DNA from: Alphaproteobacteria bacterium
Lineage (GTDB): Bacteria > Pseudomonadota > Alphaproteobacteria > Micropepsales > Micropepsaceae
Direction of reading: 5' to 3'
Assembly: GCA_024236055.1 (NCBI GenBank)
Contig: JACKLF010000001.1
Span: 1 to 64,000, forward strand
Length of the DNA: 64,000 nt
The translations under genes were made by a program, and so were the position numbers. The notes below the pieces were generated by a model. It made no database searches. It was not told the origin of the DNA and saw only the letters and a program-made list of their open reading frames with translations. Shown one piece after another: positions 28,053 through 36,512 of this stretch. Numbering within the stretch: position 1 is the stretch's first letter; each line of letters starts with the position of its first letter.

Positions 28053-29198
28053 CTAACGGTCCGGCGCGATCACCTTGCCCGACCCGTAGATGGCACGCCG
28101 GATAGTCGCCGGATGGGTGATCAGGCGTACGTCGCCGGAACCGGTGATGGTAACCTGCAGGTCACCGCTGGGGGCGATGGTGGCGCCGCCGCTGCCGGTC
28201 ACCATGACCTTGGCATCCTCGACCGCAAGGCTGCCCAGATTGGCCTTGCCCGAGCCGGTCACGGTGAGCATGAGGCGCTTGACCCGGCCCGCAGCCGTCA
28301 CGCTGCCGGGTCCTGCGATGGTAAGTGTCAGCACGTCCTGGTCCAGCTGGCCCAGATCGACGTCATGAGAGCCATTGACCACCACGGCGTTGCGCCGTGT
28401 GGCGCCATCGCCGGTGGGCGGTTGCGGGGGTTGCGGTGGCACCGGAACGCGCTGCGGCAGGGGCTGTGGTTCTGGCGCGGGTGCTGGCACGGAGTGCGGC
28501 TCCGGTTCCGGTTCAATTTCACCAGAGCCCACGATGGTCTGACGGATGGACTTGGGCCTGCTCGCCAGCAGCAGGCGCCCGCTGCCGGCGATAAAGACTT
28601 CCAGCGACAGGCGCGGCGCCAGCCGGACCGTGCCGCTTCCCAGGATCGTGACCTTGGCGGCATCGGCGGTCAGCTTGCCCAGGTCGGCATCGCCGGCACC
28701 GCTAAGCACCAGGTTGAGATCGGCGACCTTGCCGTCGCCGCTGACCTTGCCGCGGCCGTTGACGTGAATGTCCAGACTGTCCTGGTCGACATGGCCCAGT
28801 TCCAGTGTTTCGCGGCCGTTGACCACGAATTTGCGGATCGGCACGCCGCTGATCACGGCCTGTATTTTCTTGTCGCTCTTTTTAGGAGCAGGGGCGTCGC
28901 TGGCGATGCGGCCATCGCCGAATTTCACCTGTGCGACTTCGCCGGCCGGGCCGGTCACGCTCACGCCCGGCTTGCCATGCGGCTGGTAGCGCAGATTGAC
29001 GGGGGCATCCACCGACAGGCTGTCGCCACCGCTCCAGCGCCATTCGCGATGCGTGGCCAGGTCGATCAGGGGCTTGATGCCCTTGAGCGATTGCGGGTCA
29101 TGAAACACGCTGTCGCCGCCGATCGCATAGGCCAGGCCCAGGAACCCGGCGCTGAGCGTCAGGGCGGCAACGGAAACGGTGGCCAGCATCTTCGACAT
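28053..29198 (-). CDS. Exported protein with two GIN (DUF2807) domains
   Basis: A 381-residue secreted protein with a signal peptide (cleavage near AYAIGG). Two DUF2807 beta-helix regions, about residues 50-225 and 265-381, are joined by a Pro/Glu-rich linker of about 40 residues. The strands repeat the pattern V-x-G-SG-x-v (for example TVTGSGKANLGSL, VTGSGGATIAPSGDLQ). Each half has the signature LG(H/Q)(V/L)DQD. It is the last gene of a four-gene operon and starts four bases after the DUF1700 stop. GIN proteins are predicted adhesin- or envelope-type beta-helices of unknown function; a head-group-like surface or periplasmic role is likely. Confidence 0.8.
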   Translation of the reverse strand: MSKMLATVSVAALTLSAGFLGLAYAIGGDSVFHDPQSLKGIKPLIDLATHREWRWSGGDSLSVDAPVNLRYQPHGKPGVSVTGPAGEVAQVKFGDGRIASDAPAPKKSDKKIQAVISGVPIRKFVVNGRETLELGHVDQDSLDIHVNGRGKVSGDGKVADLNLVLSGAGDADLGKLTADAAKVTILGSGTVRLAPRLSLEVFIAGSGRLLLASRPKSIRQTIVGSGEIEPEPEPHSVPAPAPEPQPLPQRVPVPPQPPQPPTGDGATRRNAVVVNGSHDVDLGQLDQDVLTLTIAGPGSVTAAGRVKRLMLTVTGSGKANLGSLAVEDAKVMVTGSGGATIAPSGDLQVTITGSGDVRLITHPATIRRAIYGSGKVIAPDR

Positions 29199-29202
29199 GG
29201 GG

Positions 29203-29772
29203 TCAGTCCTCGTCCCTGACGCCAGGCCGGCCGTTGCCGGGGCGCAGGAGCTGGTAGTTCAACCGCACATGCCGTCCCAGAAGGCGCAGGCCCGTATCCA
29301 GCGCCAGCGCGATCAGGGTGCCGATGCCGATCACGCCAAAGACCAGGCCCAGGCCGATCAGCGACGGGACCAGCACATTGCCGCCGCCCCGCGCCAGGCC
29401 CGCCGCCAGATGCAGCCCTGTGCCCGCGGCGATATAGAGGACATAGGCGGCGGCAGCGGCGCAGACCACAAGGCCCGCAATGACCGGAACCAGCATGGCC
29501 AGCGTGAAGGCCGGCAGAAGCGCCGTGCCGGCGCTGAGGAATGTGTGGGGATTGCGGCGGTCTTCCCAGCGGCGCAGGCGCGCTTCGGTCTTCAGCTCCT
29601 GGCCCAGCCGCAGGGGATCGCCCAGCGCGGCGGCGACGTCGGCATCGCTGCGGCCGGCCTCGGATGCGTCGCTGAAATGCGCCTCATAGTCGGTAACGAT
29701 CTCGTCGATCTCGGTTGCCGACAGGCCATTCAACCCCTGGCGCAGCCGTGCGATGAACAGCGCGCGCGTCAT
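29203..29772 (-). CDS. DUF1700/HAAS-type membrane protein
   Basis: A 189-residue protein. A cytoplasmic N-terminal helical domain (MTRALFIARLRQGLNGLSA, then IVTDYEAHFSDASEAGRSD and VAAALGDPLRLGQEL) matches the HAAS/DUF1700 signature. Three hydrophobic segments follow at about residues 80-150. Its start overlaps the PadR stop by four bases (ATGA). In other bacteria PadR, HAAS membrane proteins and DUF2807/DUF4097 proteins travel together, and the HAAS domain is thought to couple the membrane protein to the PadR regulator. Confidence 0.8.
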   Translation of the reverse strand: MTRALFIARLRQGLNGLSATEIDEIVTDYEAHFSDASEAGRSDADVAAALGDPLRLGQELKTEARLRRWEDRRNPHTFLSAGTALLPAFTLAMLVPVIAGLVVCAAAAAYVLYIAAGTGLHLAAGLARGGGNVLVPSLIGLGLVFGVIGIGTLIALALDTGLRLLGRHVRLNYQLLRPGNGRPGVRDED

Positions 29773-30194
29773 GGCTTGCTCTCCAGCAGGGCCTCGATGG
29801 CCGCCATGAAGCTTTTCCATTCGGCGCGTTGCGCCGCCAGCGTGGTCTTGCCCTGGTCCGTCATGCGGTAATATTTGCGCGGCGGGCTGCCGGGAACCTC
29901 GACCAGATAGGTGCTGACCAGCCCGTCGTCCTGCATGCGCCGCATCAAGGGATAGATGGTGCCTTCGCCCATGCCCACATCCTTTGTCAGGCGGCTGGCG
30001 ATTTCGTAGCCATAGGCGTCGGCCCGCGACAACAGGGTCAGGACGCACAATTCCAGCACGCCTTTTCTAAGTTGGGTCTGAATGCTTTCGGGCAAGGCCG
30101 TTTCGTCCGGAAATGTTGGCGAGGGGCGCGCCGACTCGCGGTCAAGGCTATCCGCCGGCTTGTTCCCCCGCAACGCACCACCGATCACGCCCAA
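29769..30194 (-). CDS. PadR-family transcriptional regulator
   Basis: A winged-helix regulator with the PadR core LRKGVLELCVLTLLSRADAYGYE, GEGTIYPLMRRMQDDGLV and RKYYRMTDQGK. The longest frame (TTG at 30194) gives 141 residues, with an atypical 30-residue N-terminal extension. A TTG at 30095 (just before PESIQTQLRKG) gives 108 residues, the usual size, but no clear ribosome site marks either. It is the second gene of the GIN operon, 18 bases after the first. PadR proteins usually repress their own operon; candidate sites are at 31061-31100. Confidence 0.88.
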   Translation of the reverse strand: MGVIGGALRGNKPADSLDRESARPSPTFPDETALPESIQTQLRKGVLELCVLTLLSRADAYGYEIASRLTKDVGMGEGTIYPLMRRMQDDGLVSTYLVEVPGSPPRKYYRMTDQGKTTLAAQRAEWKSFMAAIEALLESKP

Positions 30195-30212
30195 ATTCAG
30201 CCGGTCACGACT

Positions 30213-30998
30213 TCAACCAGTGACATCGATGTTTCCCGATCCACGCACGGACCGATGGATTTGCGCGGGCCGGGCCGTCAGGTGCACGTCACCGGAGCCG
30301 GTGATGGCGATGTTTGCCGCGTCATGGGGCGCGATGGCGGCCTCGCCGCTGCCGGTGATGGCGATATCGGCGCGGCGGGTGGACACATCGTCCATCGCGG
30401 CGCGTCCGGAGCCATGGATGGCAATCGCCACCTGGCCGATCTGCCCGCTGGCGCCCATGCGGCCGCTGCCGGAGATCTCGACATCGGCGCGCTGGGCGCG
30501 GATCTGGCCCAGCATCGCCTCGCCCGAGCCATGAATGGCAAGGCGCAGACGGTCGACACGGCCTTCGGCGCGGGCCTTGCCGCTGCCATGGATCGCCAGG
30601 TTGAGTTCGTCCTGATCCAGGCGGCCCAGATCCATGTCCGGCGATCCGGCCAGCATTACATCGTGCAGCGCCACGCCGCTGACGGTGATGTCCAGATGGC
30701 CGTCGCGGAAAAGGCCCGGGCTGTTGTCGTGGCGGATTTGGCCCTGGCCGACCCGCAGGTGCCTGAGCGTCGCGTCGGGGCCGGTGATGACGATGCGGAC
30801 CGGGCCGCCGCGCTGGTAATGCACGGTGGCGGGCACCGATACGCCCAGACCGTCGCTGCCATCCCAAGCCCATTCCATATGGCCGGGGCGCACCACATCC
30901 GGCGCGCGGGGCGTGAAATCATCGTGCCACGGCTCAGCGGCCGCCGGCATCGCGGCCAGCAGGGTCAAGGCGGCCAGTGCGATCAGAGACATTTTCAT
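30213..30998 (-). CDS. Exported GIN-domain (DUF2807) protein
   Basis: A 261-residue secreted protein, first gene of the PadR operon. The signal peptide MKMSLIALAALTLLAAMPAA is followed by a DUF2807 beta-helix with strands such as LAIHGSGKARAEG, IAIHGSGRAAMDD and IAITGSGEAAIAPHD. The signature MDLGRLDQD is shared with both halves of the protein at 28053-29198, so the two genes are related. Start 30998 is chosen from the signal peptide and the GGAG seven to ten bases upstream. It carries one GIN domain where its operon partner has two. Molecular function is unknown. Confidence 0.8.
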   Translation of the reverse strand: MKMSLIALAALTLLAAMPAAAEPWHDDFTPRAPDVVRPGHMEWAWDGSDGLGVSVPATVHYQRGGPVRIVITGPDATLRHLRVGQGQIRHDNSPGLFRDGHLDITVSGVALHDVMLAGSPDMDLGRLDQDELNLAIHGSGKARAEGRVDRLRLAIHGSGEAMLGQIRAQRADVEISGSGRMGASGQIGQVAIAIHGSGRAAMDDVSTRRADIAITGSGEAAIAPHDAANIAITGSGDVHLTARPAQIHRSVRGSGNIDVTG

Positions 30999-31047
30999 GG
31001 ACGAACTCCGATAAAACAGCGCGGGGACGGCGCAGCGTCTGGATCGC

Positions 31048-31076
31048 TGTATAGACAACCATACCATGTTATGCAA
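31048..31076 (-). promoter_or_regulatory. Sigma-70-like promoter of the GIN/PadR operon
   Basis: On the minus strand, TTGCAT (31071-31076) and TATACA (31048-31053) are separated by exactly 17 bases, close to the sigma-70 consensus, about 50 bases before the first operon gene at 30998. Confidence 0.65.
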
Positions 31077-31100
31077 GGTATAATGCTATACATGCTGTAC
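31061..31100. promoter_or_regulatory. Divergent promoter and candidate PadR operator
   Basis: A perfect plus-strand TATAAT (31079-31084) lies in front of the second TonB receptor and inside the upstream promoter of the GIN operon. Around it ATGT (31066-31069) and ACAT (31090-31093) are inverted, with further TATAC/GTATA pairs. PadR proteins favour ATGT...ACAT sites, so one bound protein could block both promoters. This is inferred from sequence. Confidence 0.45.
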
Positions 31101-31104
31101 TGCA

Positions 31105-33144
31105 ATGCACGGCCGCGGGGTTGAAATGGTCTCAAGCAACTGGAAAGTCTGGGTTTTTCTCATTCTTTGGGCGGGGATGATGGCCTGGTCCCCGGCAGTA
31201 TGGGCCGCCGCGGGGGAGGGACTGTCCAGCTATCCGGCCAGCTATTTCGCCGAGGCCAGGCCCGCGACCGCCTATGACATGGTCTCACGCCTGCCGGGCT
31301 TTACCCTGGATACCGGCAATTCGGCGCGCGGCTTTGCCGGCACGGCGGGCAATGTGCTGATCGATGGCGCGCGGCCCACGGCCAAGAATGACGACCTGTC
31401 CACCATCCTGCAGCGCATTCCCGCCGCCAATGTGGTGCGCATCGAAGTCATTCGCGGCGGTGCGCCGGGCGTCGACATGCAGGGTCAAAGCGTGGTGGCC
31501 AATGTCATCCGCAGCGACGAGCGGCCCAACCAGCTGATTGTCGACACCACGACCACCTTCCTGGGATCGGGGCAATGGAATCCGGCCGGCAAGCTGGAAT
31601 ATCACGGCCAGCGTGGTTCGTTGCGCTATGAGGCCAGCCTGGAGCGGCTGGCCCAGGTTTGGGACGATGGGCCCGGCGTGGGCTATCGCCTGGTGACGCC
31701 GGCGGGCGGGGCAACACGGCGCGAACATGCCCAGTCCTGGGGCATCATCCGCTCCGGTTACAGCGCGCATGGTGGGGTGACGGTGCCGCTTCTGGGCGGG
31801 GAGTGGGCCAACAACCTGACTTTGCAGACCACCGACTATCCCAGCGGCATCGCCTATGACGGCGCGGCGGGCACGACACGCTATCCTTCGCTGAGAAAGG
31901 AGCGCAGCGGCGAATTCGGCAGCCACTGGCAGGGCATTTTCCATGGCTTCAACGTCGAAACCCTGTTCCTGCAGCGGCTGGGCCATCGCGAGGACGACAG
32001 CCGCAGCATCACGCCCACCGACAATGCCGTCTTCCTGTCGCGCCGCAACACCGGCGAAAGCATTTTCCGCACCACCGTGCGTTACACGCTGTCACCCAGC
32101 CTGAGCTTCGAGGGTGGCGGCGAGGGCGCCTACAATGTCCTGGATGGCCATACCAGCTTTGTCGACAAGGGCGTGGCGGTGATGCTTCCCAACGCCAATG
32201 TGCGGGTGGACGAAAGGCGCGGCGAAATTTTCGGCAGCGCGACCTGGAAGATCGCGCCGGACCTGTCGCTGGAAGGCGGCGCGCGGTTCGAGTTTTCCAC
32301 CATTCACCAGAGCGGCGACACCCAAAGCACGCGCAGCTTCTTCTATCCCAAGCCGCGCCTGCTGCTGTCCTGGTCGCCCTTCGACGATACCCAGATCCGC
32401 CTGCGCGCCGAGCGCACGGTGGGACAGCTCGACTTTTCCGATTTCGTTGCCTCCTCGAACCTGTCGGCCTATGGCGTGGCCGCGGGCGGCGCCAATCTGC
32501 GGCCGGACCAGCGCTGGCAATACGAACTGGCGGTCGAGCGCCATTTCTGGGAGCGCGGCGGCCTGGTCCTGTCCTATCTGCATGAGGACATCACCGATCT
32601 TCAGGACTACATCCCGGTCGGCGGTGGACTGGACGCACCGGGCAACATTCCCCATGCCACCAGCGAGCAGCTGACCATTCGCGGCACCATCCCGCTGGAC
32701 TTCCTGGGGATCAAGAACGGACTGTTGAAGCCGAATGTCTACTGGACCGACTCCAGCCTGATCGATCCGGTGACGGGGGAGCGGCGGCGCATCTCCAACC
32801 AGCGCAACATCAACTCCTATTACAACTTCACCCAGGACATCGATGCGTGGAAATCCACCTGGGGCCTGTTCTGGGGCACGGCCTTCAGCCGCACCACCTG
32901 GCGCATTTCCGAGGTGCGGCGGGTGAACATTCACAACAATCCCATCCTGGGCGCCTTCTGGTCCTACAAGCCCGATGCGGACTGGAAGTTCACCTTCGGC
33001 GTGGACAATGCGGTGCCCTGGCGGCTGGGCGTCGACCAGTTCGACTATCCGGTGCCGCGCGACACGCCGTCCACACCGGATGTCCAGTTGATCCGGCTGC
33101 GCACCGTGCCGCGCTTCTATGTCCAGATACGATCGGTCTTCTAG
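31105..33144 (+). CDS. TonB-dependent receptor-like outer-membrane protein
   Basis: A 679-residue protein with a signal peptide (segment MVSSNWKVWVFLILWAGMMA, cleavage near VWAAAGE). The plug has YDMVSRLPGFTLDTGNSARG and VLIDGARPT, and the barrel ends with RTVPRFYVQIRSVF. The N-terminal plug is short and there is no clear TonB box. ATG 31105 leaves a leader of about 14 bases after the TATAAT; ATG 31126 (MVSSNWK) gives a cleaner signal peptide and may be the true start. It is divergent from the GIN/PadR operon, so the two may be co-regulated. The substrate is unknown. Confidence 0.78.
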   Translation: MHGRGVEMVSSNWKVWVFLILWAGMMAWSPAVWAAAGEGLSSYPASYFAEARPATAYDMVSRLPGFTLDTGNSARGFAGTAGNVLIDGARPTAKNDDLSTILQRIPAANVVRIEVIRGGAPGVDMQGQSVVANVIRSDERPNQLIVDTTTTFLGSGQWNPAGKLEYHGQRGSLRYEASLERLAQVWDDGPGVGYRLVTPAGGATRREHAQSWGIIRSGYSAHGGVTVPLLGGEWANNLTLQTTDYPSGIAYDGAAGTTRYPSLRKERSGEFGSHWQGIFHGFNVETLFLQRLGHREDDSRSITPTDNAVFLSRRNTGESIFRTTVRYTLSPSLSFEGGGEGAYNVLDGHTSFVDKGVAVMLPNANVRVDERRGEIFGSATWKIAPDLSLEGGARFEFSTIHQSGDTQSTRSFFYPKPRLLLSWSPFDDTQIRLRAERTVGQLDFSDFVASSNLSAYGVAAGGANLRPDQRWQYELAVERHFWERGGLVLSYLHEDITDLQDYIPVGGGLDAPGNIPHATSEQLTIRGTIPLDFLGIKNGLLKPNVYWTDSSLIDPVTGERRRISNQRNINSYYNFTQDIDAWKSTWGLFWGTAFSRTTWRISEVRRVNIHNNPILGAFWSYKPDADWKFTFGVDNAVPWRLGVDQFDYPVPRDTPSTPDVQLIRLRTVPRFYVQIRSVF

Positions 33145-34427
33145 GCGCGGCCGGTCTTGCCTGGAGCGGTTTCCGGCTGGGCCCAGAACACCGGCAGCAC
33201 GCACAGCGCCACCGCGGCGATCATCAGGCCCGGCGCCATGGCCCAGCCGGTCAGGCGGGTCAGAAGCTGCGCCGCATAGGGGGTGAAGCCGCCGAAGATC
33301 GCGGTGGCGGTTGTGGCGCCCAGCGCCAGGCCGCTGACCCGGCCCTCGCCGGGAAACTGTTCGGCGGTGGCGATGGCGCCCACGGCGCTGACCGCCCCGG
33401 CTAGGCAGGCCAGCACCAGAACCCCCGCCAGAGCCTGCGCCTGCGATGCGCCCGCCATCAGGGAAAACATCGCGCCGGGCAAAAGGGCGCTGCACAGGCA
33501 GAGAAACAGAAGGACGGGCTTGCGGCCAACATGGTCGGACAGGATGCCGGTCAGCGGGGTGATCAGGATGACGGCGATGGCGGCGATGGTGGACAGGTGC
33601 AGGGAGCGGCCTTCATCCATCATGCCGACCGAGGTCAGAAACGCCGGCACATAGGTGATGCCGACATAATAGGTGATCGATCCCAGGGCCGAGATGGCGA
33701 AGGACCGCGCGATACCGATGCGGTGATGGGCCAGGGTGTGCGTGAGCGGGCTGGCGGGCACGGAGCCTTCGCGGGCCTGGCGTTCGAAATCAGGCGACTC
33801 TTCCATTGCGGTGCGCGCGATCCAGACGCTGGCTGCCAGCACGAACCCCACCAGGAAGGGGATGCGCCAGCCCCAGGCATCCAGCGCGGCAGGCGTCATC
33901 GCCGCGACGGTCAGCGCGCAGACACCCACAGCCAGAAGCCCGCCGACTTCGCTGGCGGCCGATGCTAGCGCGGCGACCAGCCCGCGCCGCAGCGGTGGCG
34001 CGCCTTCCAGCAGATAGGCGACGACGACGCTGTATTCGCCACCGACAGAAAAGCCCATCACGCCGCGCAGCAGCAGCAGCAGCCAGCCTGCCAGCGCGCC
34101 AGCCTGCGCGTGTGTCGGCAGCAGGGCGGTGCCCAGCATGGCGGCGGTCATGATCGCCACCGATGCCAGCATGGTGCGCCGCCGGCCGTGACGGTCGCCG
34201 ATATGGCCGAAGACGATCGCGCCCAGCGGGCGCAGCAGATAGGCCAGCGCGAAGCCCGCCAGCGTGGTGACCAGCGCGCTTTCACCGCCGCCGAAGAAGA
34301 CGCGCGACAGGACGGTGGCGAAATAGAGATACAGCGTGAAATCGTACCATTCGACGATGGTCGAGAAGGCGGCGATCAGGATCGAGGCGCGCGAGGCCTG
34401 TGGCGTATGCGGATTGTCCTGCGCCAA
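33141..34427 (-). CDS. MFS transporter, metabolite:H+ symporter (MHS) type
   Basis: A 428-residue inner-membrane carrier with about 12 hydrophobic segments. MHS signatures are FSTIVEWYDFTLYLY at the first helix, RPLGAIVFGHIGDRHGRRRT in the loop between helices 2 and 3, and GVMGFSVGGEYSVVVAYLLE at helix 5. The group includes carriers for alpha-ketoglutarate, proline/betaine, citrate and shikimate. The substrate cannot be named. It lies 27 bases downstream of the NarL-type regulator on the same strand, so it may be part of that unit. Its stop overlaps the stop of the convergent receptor gene by four bases. Confidence 0.88.
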   Translation of the reverse strand: MAQDNPHTPQASRASILIAAFSTIVEWYDFTLYLYFATVLSRVFFGGGESALVTTLAGFALAYLLRPLGAIVFGHIGDRHGRRRTMLASVAIMTAAMLGTALLPTHAQAGALAGWLLLLLRGVMGFSVGGEYSVVVAYLLEGAPPLRRGLVAALASAASEVGGLLAVGVCALTVAAMTPAALDAWGWRIPFLVGFVLAASVWIARTAMEESPDFERQAREGSVPASPLTHTLAHHRIGIARSFAISALGSITYYVGITYVPAFLTSVGMMDEGRSLHLSTIAAIAVILITPLTGILSDHVGRKPVLLFLCLCSALLPGAMFSLMAGASQAQALAGVLVLACLAGAVSAVGAIATAEQFPGEGRVSGLALGATTATAIFGGFTPYAAQLLTRLTGWAMAPGLMIAAVALCVLPVFWAQPETAPGKTGRA

Positions 34428-34454
34428 ACGCGACGGCTCCCGTGAATGGCTGGC

Positions 34455-35084
34455 TTATACCAGATCCGCGAGCCCGCGGCTGACCGCGATGCGGATCAGG
34501 TCGGAGGTCTGGCCCACGCCCAGCTTCTCCTTGATGCGGCTGAGCGTGTTGGCCACCGTCTTGTAGGCGACGCCCAGCTTGTCGGCGATCTCGGACAGGG
34601 TGTTGCCCGCCGCCAGAAGGCGCAGGATTTCCAGGTCGCGTTCGCTGAGAGGCTTCAGATAGGCGTCCTCCATCACGTCGCGGATCGCCATTTCGCGCTG
34701 GATGTCCTTTTCGATGGCGGTGCCGCCGGCCAGGATCGCCTCCACCGCTTCCAGAAGTTCCTCCGGCATGGCGTTCTTGGAGACGAAGCCGCGTGCGCCC
34801 GCTTCCAGCGCGCGGGCGGCATAGATCGCCTCGGCCAGCTGGGAAAAGACCAGGATGGGAAGCTGCGGCCTTGTCCGCACCAGGCGGCGCAGCAGCTCCA
34901 GCCCGCCCAGCGCGGGCAGGTTGAGATCCAGCACGATCAGGTCCAGTGCGTGGGTGCGCGCCGTTTCCAGCGCCTCCTCGCCATTGACGGCTTCCAGCAC
35001 ATCGGTGCCCTCGCGCTCTTTCAGCAGGCGGCGAATGCCCGAGCGCACGATGGCGTGATCGTCGACCACCAGGATGCGGGTCAT
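34455..35084 (-). CDS. NarL-family response regulator paired with a MoxY-like kinase
   Basis: A 209-residue regulator: receiver with D8-D9, phospho-acceptor D53 (LIVLDLNLPALGG), S in LVFSQLA and K in FVSKNAM. The LuxR-type helix-turn-helix includes LSERDLEILRLLAAGNTLSE and KTVANTLSRIKEKLG. It overlaps the kinase gene by four bases, a clear cognate pair. If the pair is MoxYX-like, it could control quinoprotein or periplasmic oxidation genes such as those at 43-52 kb, but nothing here shows that directly. Confidence 0.9.
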   Translation of the reverse strand: MTRILVVDDHAIVRSGIRRLLKEREGTDVLEAVNGEEALETARTHALDLIVLDLNLPALGGLELLRRLVRTRPQLPILVFSQLAEAIYAARALEAGARGFVSKNAMPEELLEAVEAILAGGTAIEKDIQREMAIRDVMEDAYLKPLSERDLEILRLLAAGNTLSEIADKLGVAYKTVANTLSRIKEKLGVGQTSDLIRIAVSRGLADLV

Positions 35085-36436
35085 GCCGGTTCGCGCTCCG
35101 GTGCCAGGGGCAGGGTGGCGCGCACGCGCACGCCGCGGCCATTGGCGTCCTGCACCTCGAACTGGCCTTTCAGCGCGCCGATACGCTCGCGCATGCCGGC
35201 GATGCCGGCCTGGCCCAGACTGGTGACAGGACTGGTGACAGGACTGGTGACAGGACTGCTATCTGGGCTGCCCGATGCGCGCACACCGCCGCCATCATCC
35301 TCCACCGTCACGGTCAGACCGTCAGGGCCGCCATGCACCGCGATGGCGATGCGCGTGGGCGCGCCGTGGCGCAGGGCATTGGAGACGCTTTCCTGCACGA
35401 TGCGATAGGCGGTTTCCTGATGCGCCTGGGGCAGATGCGCGGGCAGGGCAATGTCGAGCGCGAAATGGACCGCGGGGTGGCGGCGCGACCAGAAGGCGGC
35501 GATGTCGGCAATGGCCGGTTCCAGCCCGAACTCCAGCTGGGTGACCGGGCGCAACTGGCGCAGGATGGCGCGCACATGTTCCTGGATGTGGCCCACCGCC
35601 TCGCGGATCGACTGGCTGAGGCGCGTGGCCTCCGGCGTGCCGGTCTTGGCCACCGCCTTGGCATCGACCTGGATCGCGAACAGATAGGGCCCTACCTCGT
35701 CATGCAGGTCGCGGGCGATGCCGGCGCGTTCCTCTTCCTGGGTGCTTTGTACCTGGGCGTAAAGCTGGCGGTTGCTGCGCGAGAAATCCGAAAGCTGGCG
35801 TGCCATGTGGTTGAAGCCGCGCGCCAGGTCGGCGAATTCGGGCGGGCCGCCTTCATCCATGCGCGCGTCGTAATCGCCGCCGCCGATCGCCATCAGCGCG
35901 GCGCGGAAACGGCGCAGGAAGCGCGATGCCGCCGCCGCTGCCAGCCCGACCACGATCATGGTGGCCAGGCAGAACAGCAGCATGATGACAAAGGCGTCGC
36001 GCACATGGCCCCAGACCTCGGCGATCTCGCTGCGCGGGTCGCTGGTCAGCACCACCACGCAGGGATATTGCGGCAGCGCGATGGGGATGCGGGCGGTCAG
36101 GGTGGGCGGGGTCATGGCGCGCACGAACCAGTCCGGCGCCGGTTCGGCCAGCGTGCCGATCTGCGACTGCACGATAACCTTGCCGGTTTCGTTGACCAGC
36201 GCGGCGCGCACATGGCGCTGGCCCTGGAAGCTGGCCACCACCTGGCGCAGGGTCACGGTATGTTCGACATCCGAGCGCAGCGTGTCGCTGACAGACTGGC
36301 GCGCCCCGGCAAAGGCGGTGCGCACTTCCAGCGCCACCAGCGAATGGGCATGGATCGACAGCATCAGGCCGCCCGCCAGCAGGGACAGGATCAGAAGGGC
36401 GGCGATGGCGCCGATGACACGCAGTTGCAGCGACAT
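35081..36436 (-). CDS. Sensor histidine kinase with LapD/MoxY-type periplasmic domain
   Basis: A 451-residue HisKA_3 kinase. Helix 1 covers residues 6-28. A periplasmic domain of about 120 residues ends with VVLTSDPRSEIAEVWG, which fits LapD_MoxY_N. Helix 2 is at 148-170, then HAMP, then the dimerization box RAGIARDLHDEVGPYLF with H245. The ATPase has YRIVQESVSNALRHG and DDGGGV, and the G2 region is GQAGIAGMRERI. Between G1 and G2, in the ATP lid, is the repeated tetrapeptide SPVT encoded by a 12-bp tandem repeat. It is overlapped by its regulator and sits downstream of the phosphoesterase gene. Confidence 0.88.
   Translation of the reverse strand: MSLQLRVIGAIAALLILSLLAGGLMLSIHAHSLVALEVRTAFAGARQSVSDTLRSDVEHTVTLRQVVASFQGQRHVRAALVNETGKVIVQSQIGTLAEPAPDWFVRAMTPPTLTARIPIALPQYPCVVVLTSDPRSEIAEVWGHVRDAFVIMLLFCLATMIVVGLAAAAASRFLRRFRAALMAIGGGDYDARMDEGGPPEFADLARGFNHMARQLSDFSRSNRQLYAQVQSTQEEERAGIARDLHDEVGPYLFAIQVDAKAVAKTGTPEATRLSQSIREAVGHIQEHVRAILRQLRPVTQLEFGLEPAIADIAAFWSRRHPAVHFALDIALPAHLPQAHQETAYRIVQESVSNALRHGAPTRIAIAVHGGPDGLTVTVEDDGGGVRASGSPDSSPVTSPVTSPVTSLGQAGIAGMRERIGALKGQFEVQDANGRGVRVRATLPLAPEREPA
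35218..35258 (-). repeat. 12-bp tandem repeat inside the kinase gene
   Basis: Three perfect copies of GACTGGTGACAG (35218-35229, 35230-35241, 35242-35253) and a partial fourth. The 12-base unit keeps frame and encodes SPVT on the minus strand. Copy number can therefore change without breaking the gene. Confidence 0.9.
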
Positions 36437-36512
36437 GAGGCATTCCGGGCGGGCCGCCGATTTTACCGCCTGGGCGCGGGCAGGTCGAGCAGGCGGGGGC
36501 GGGAGATTTTCC

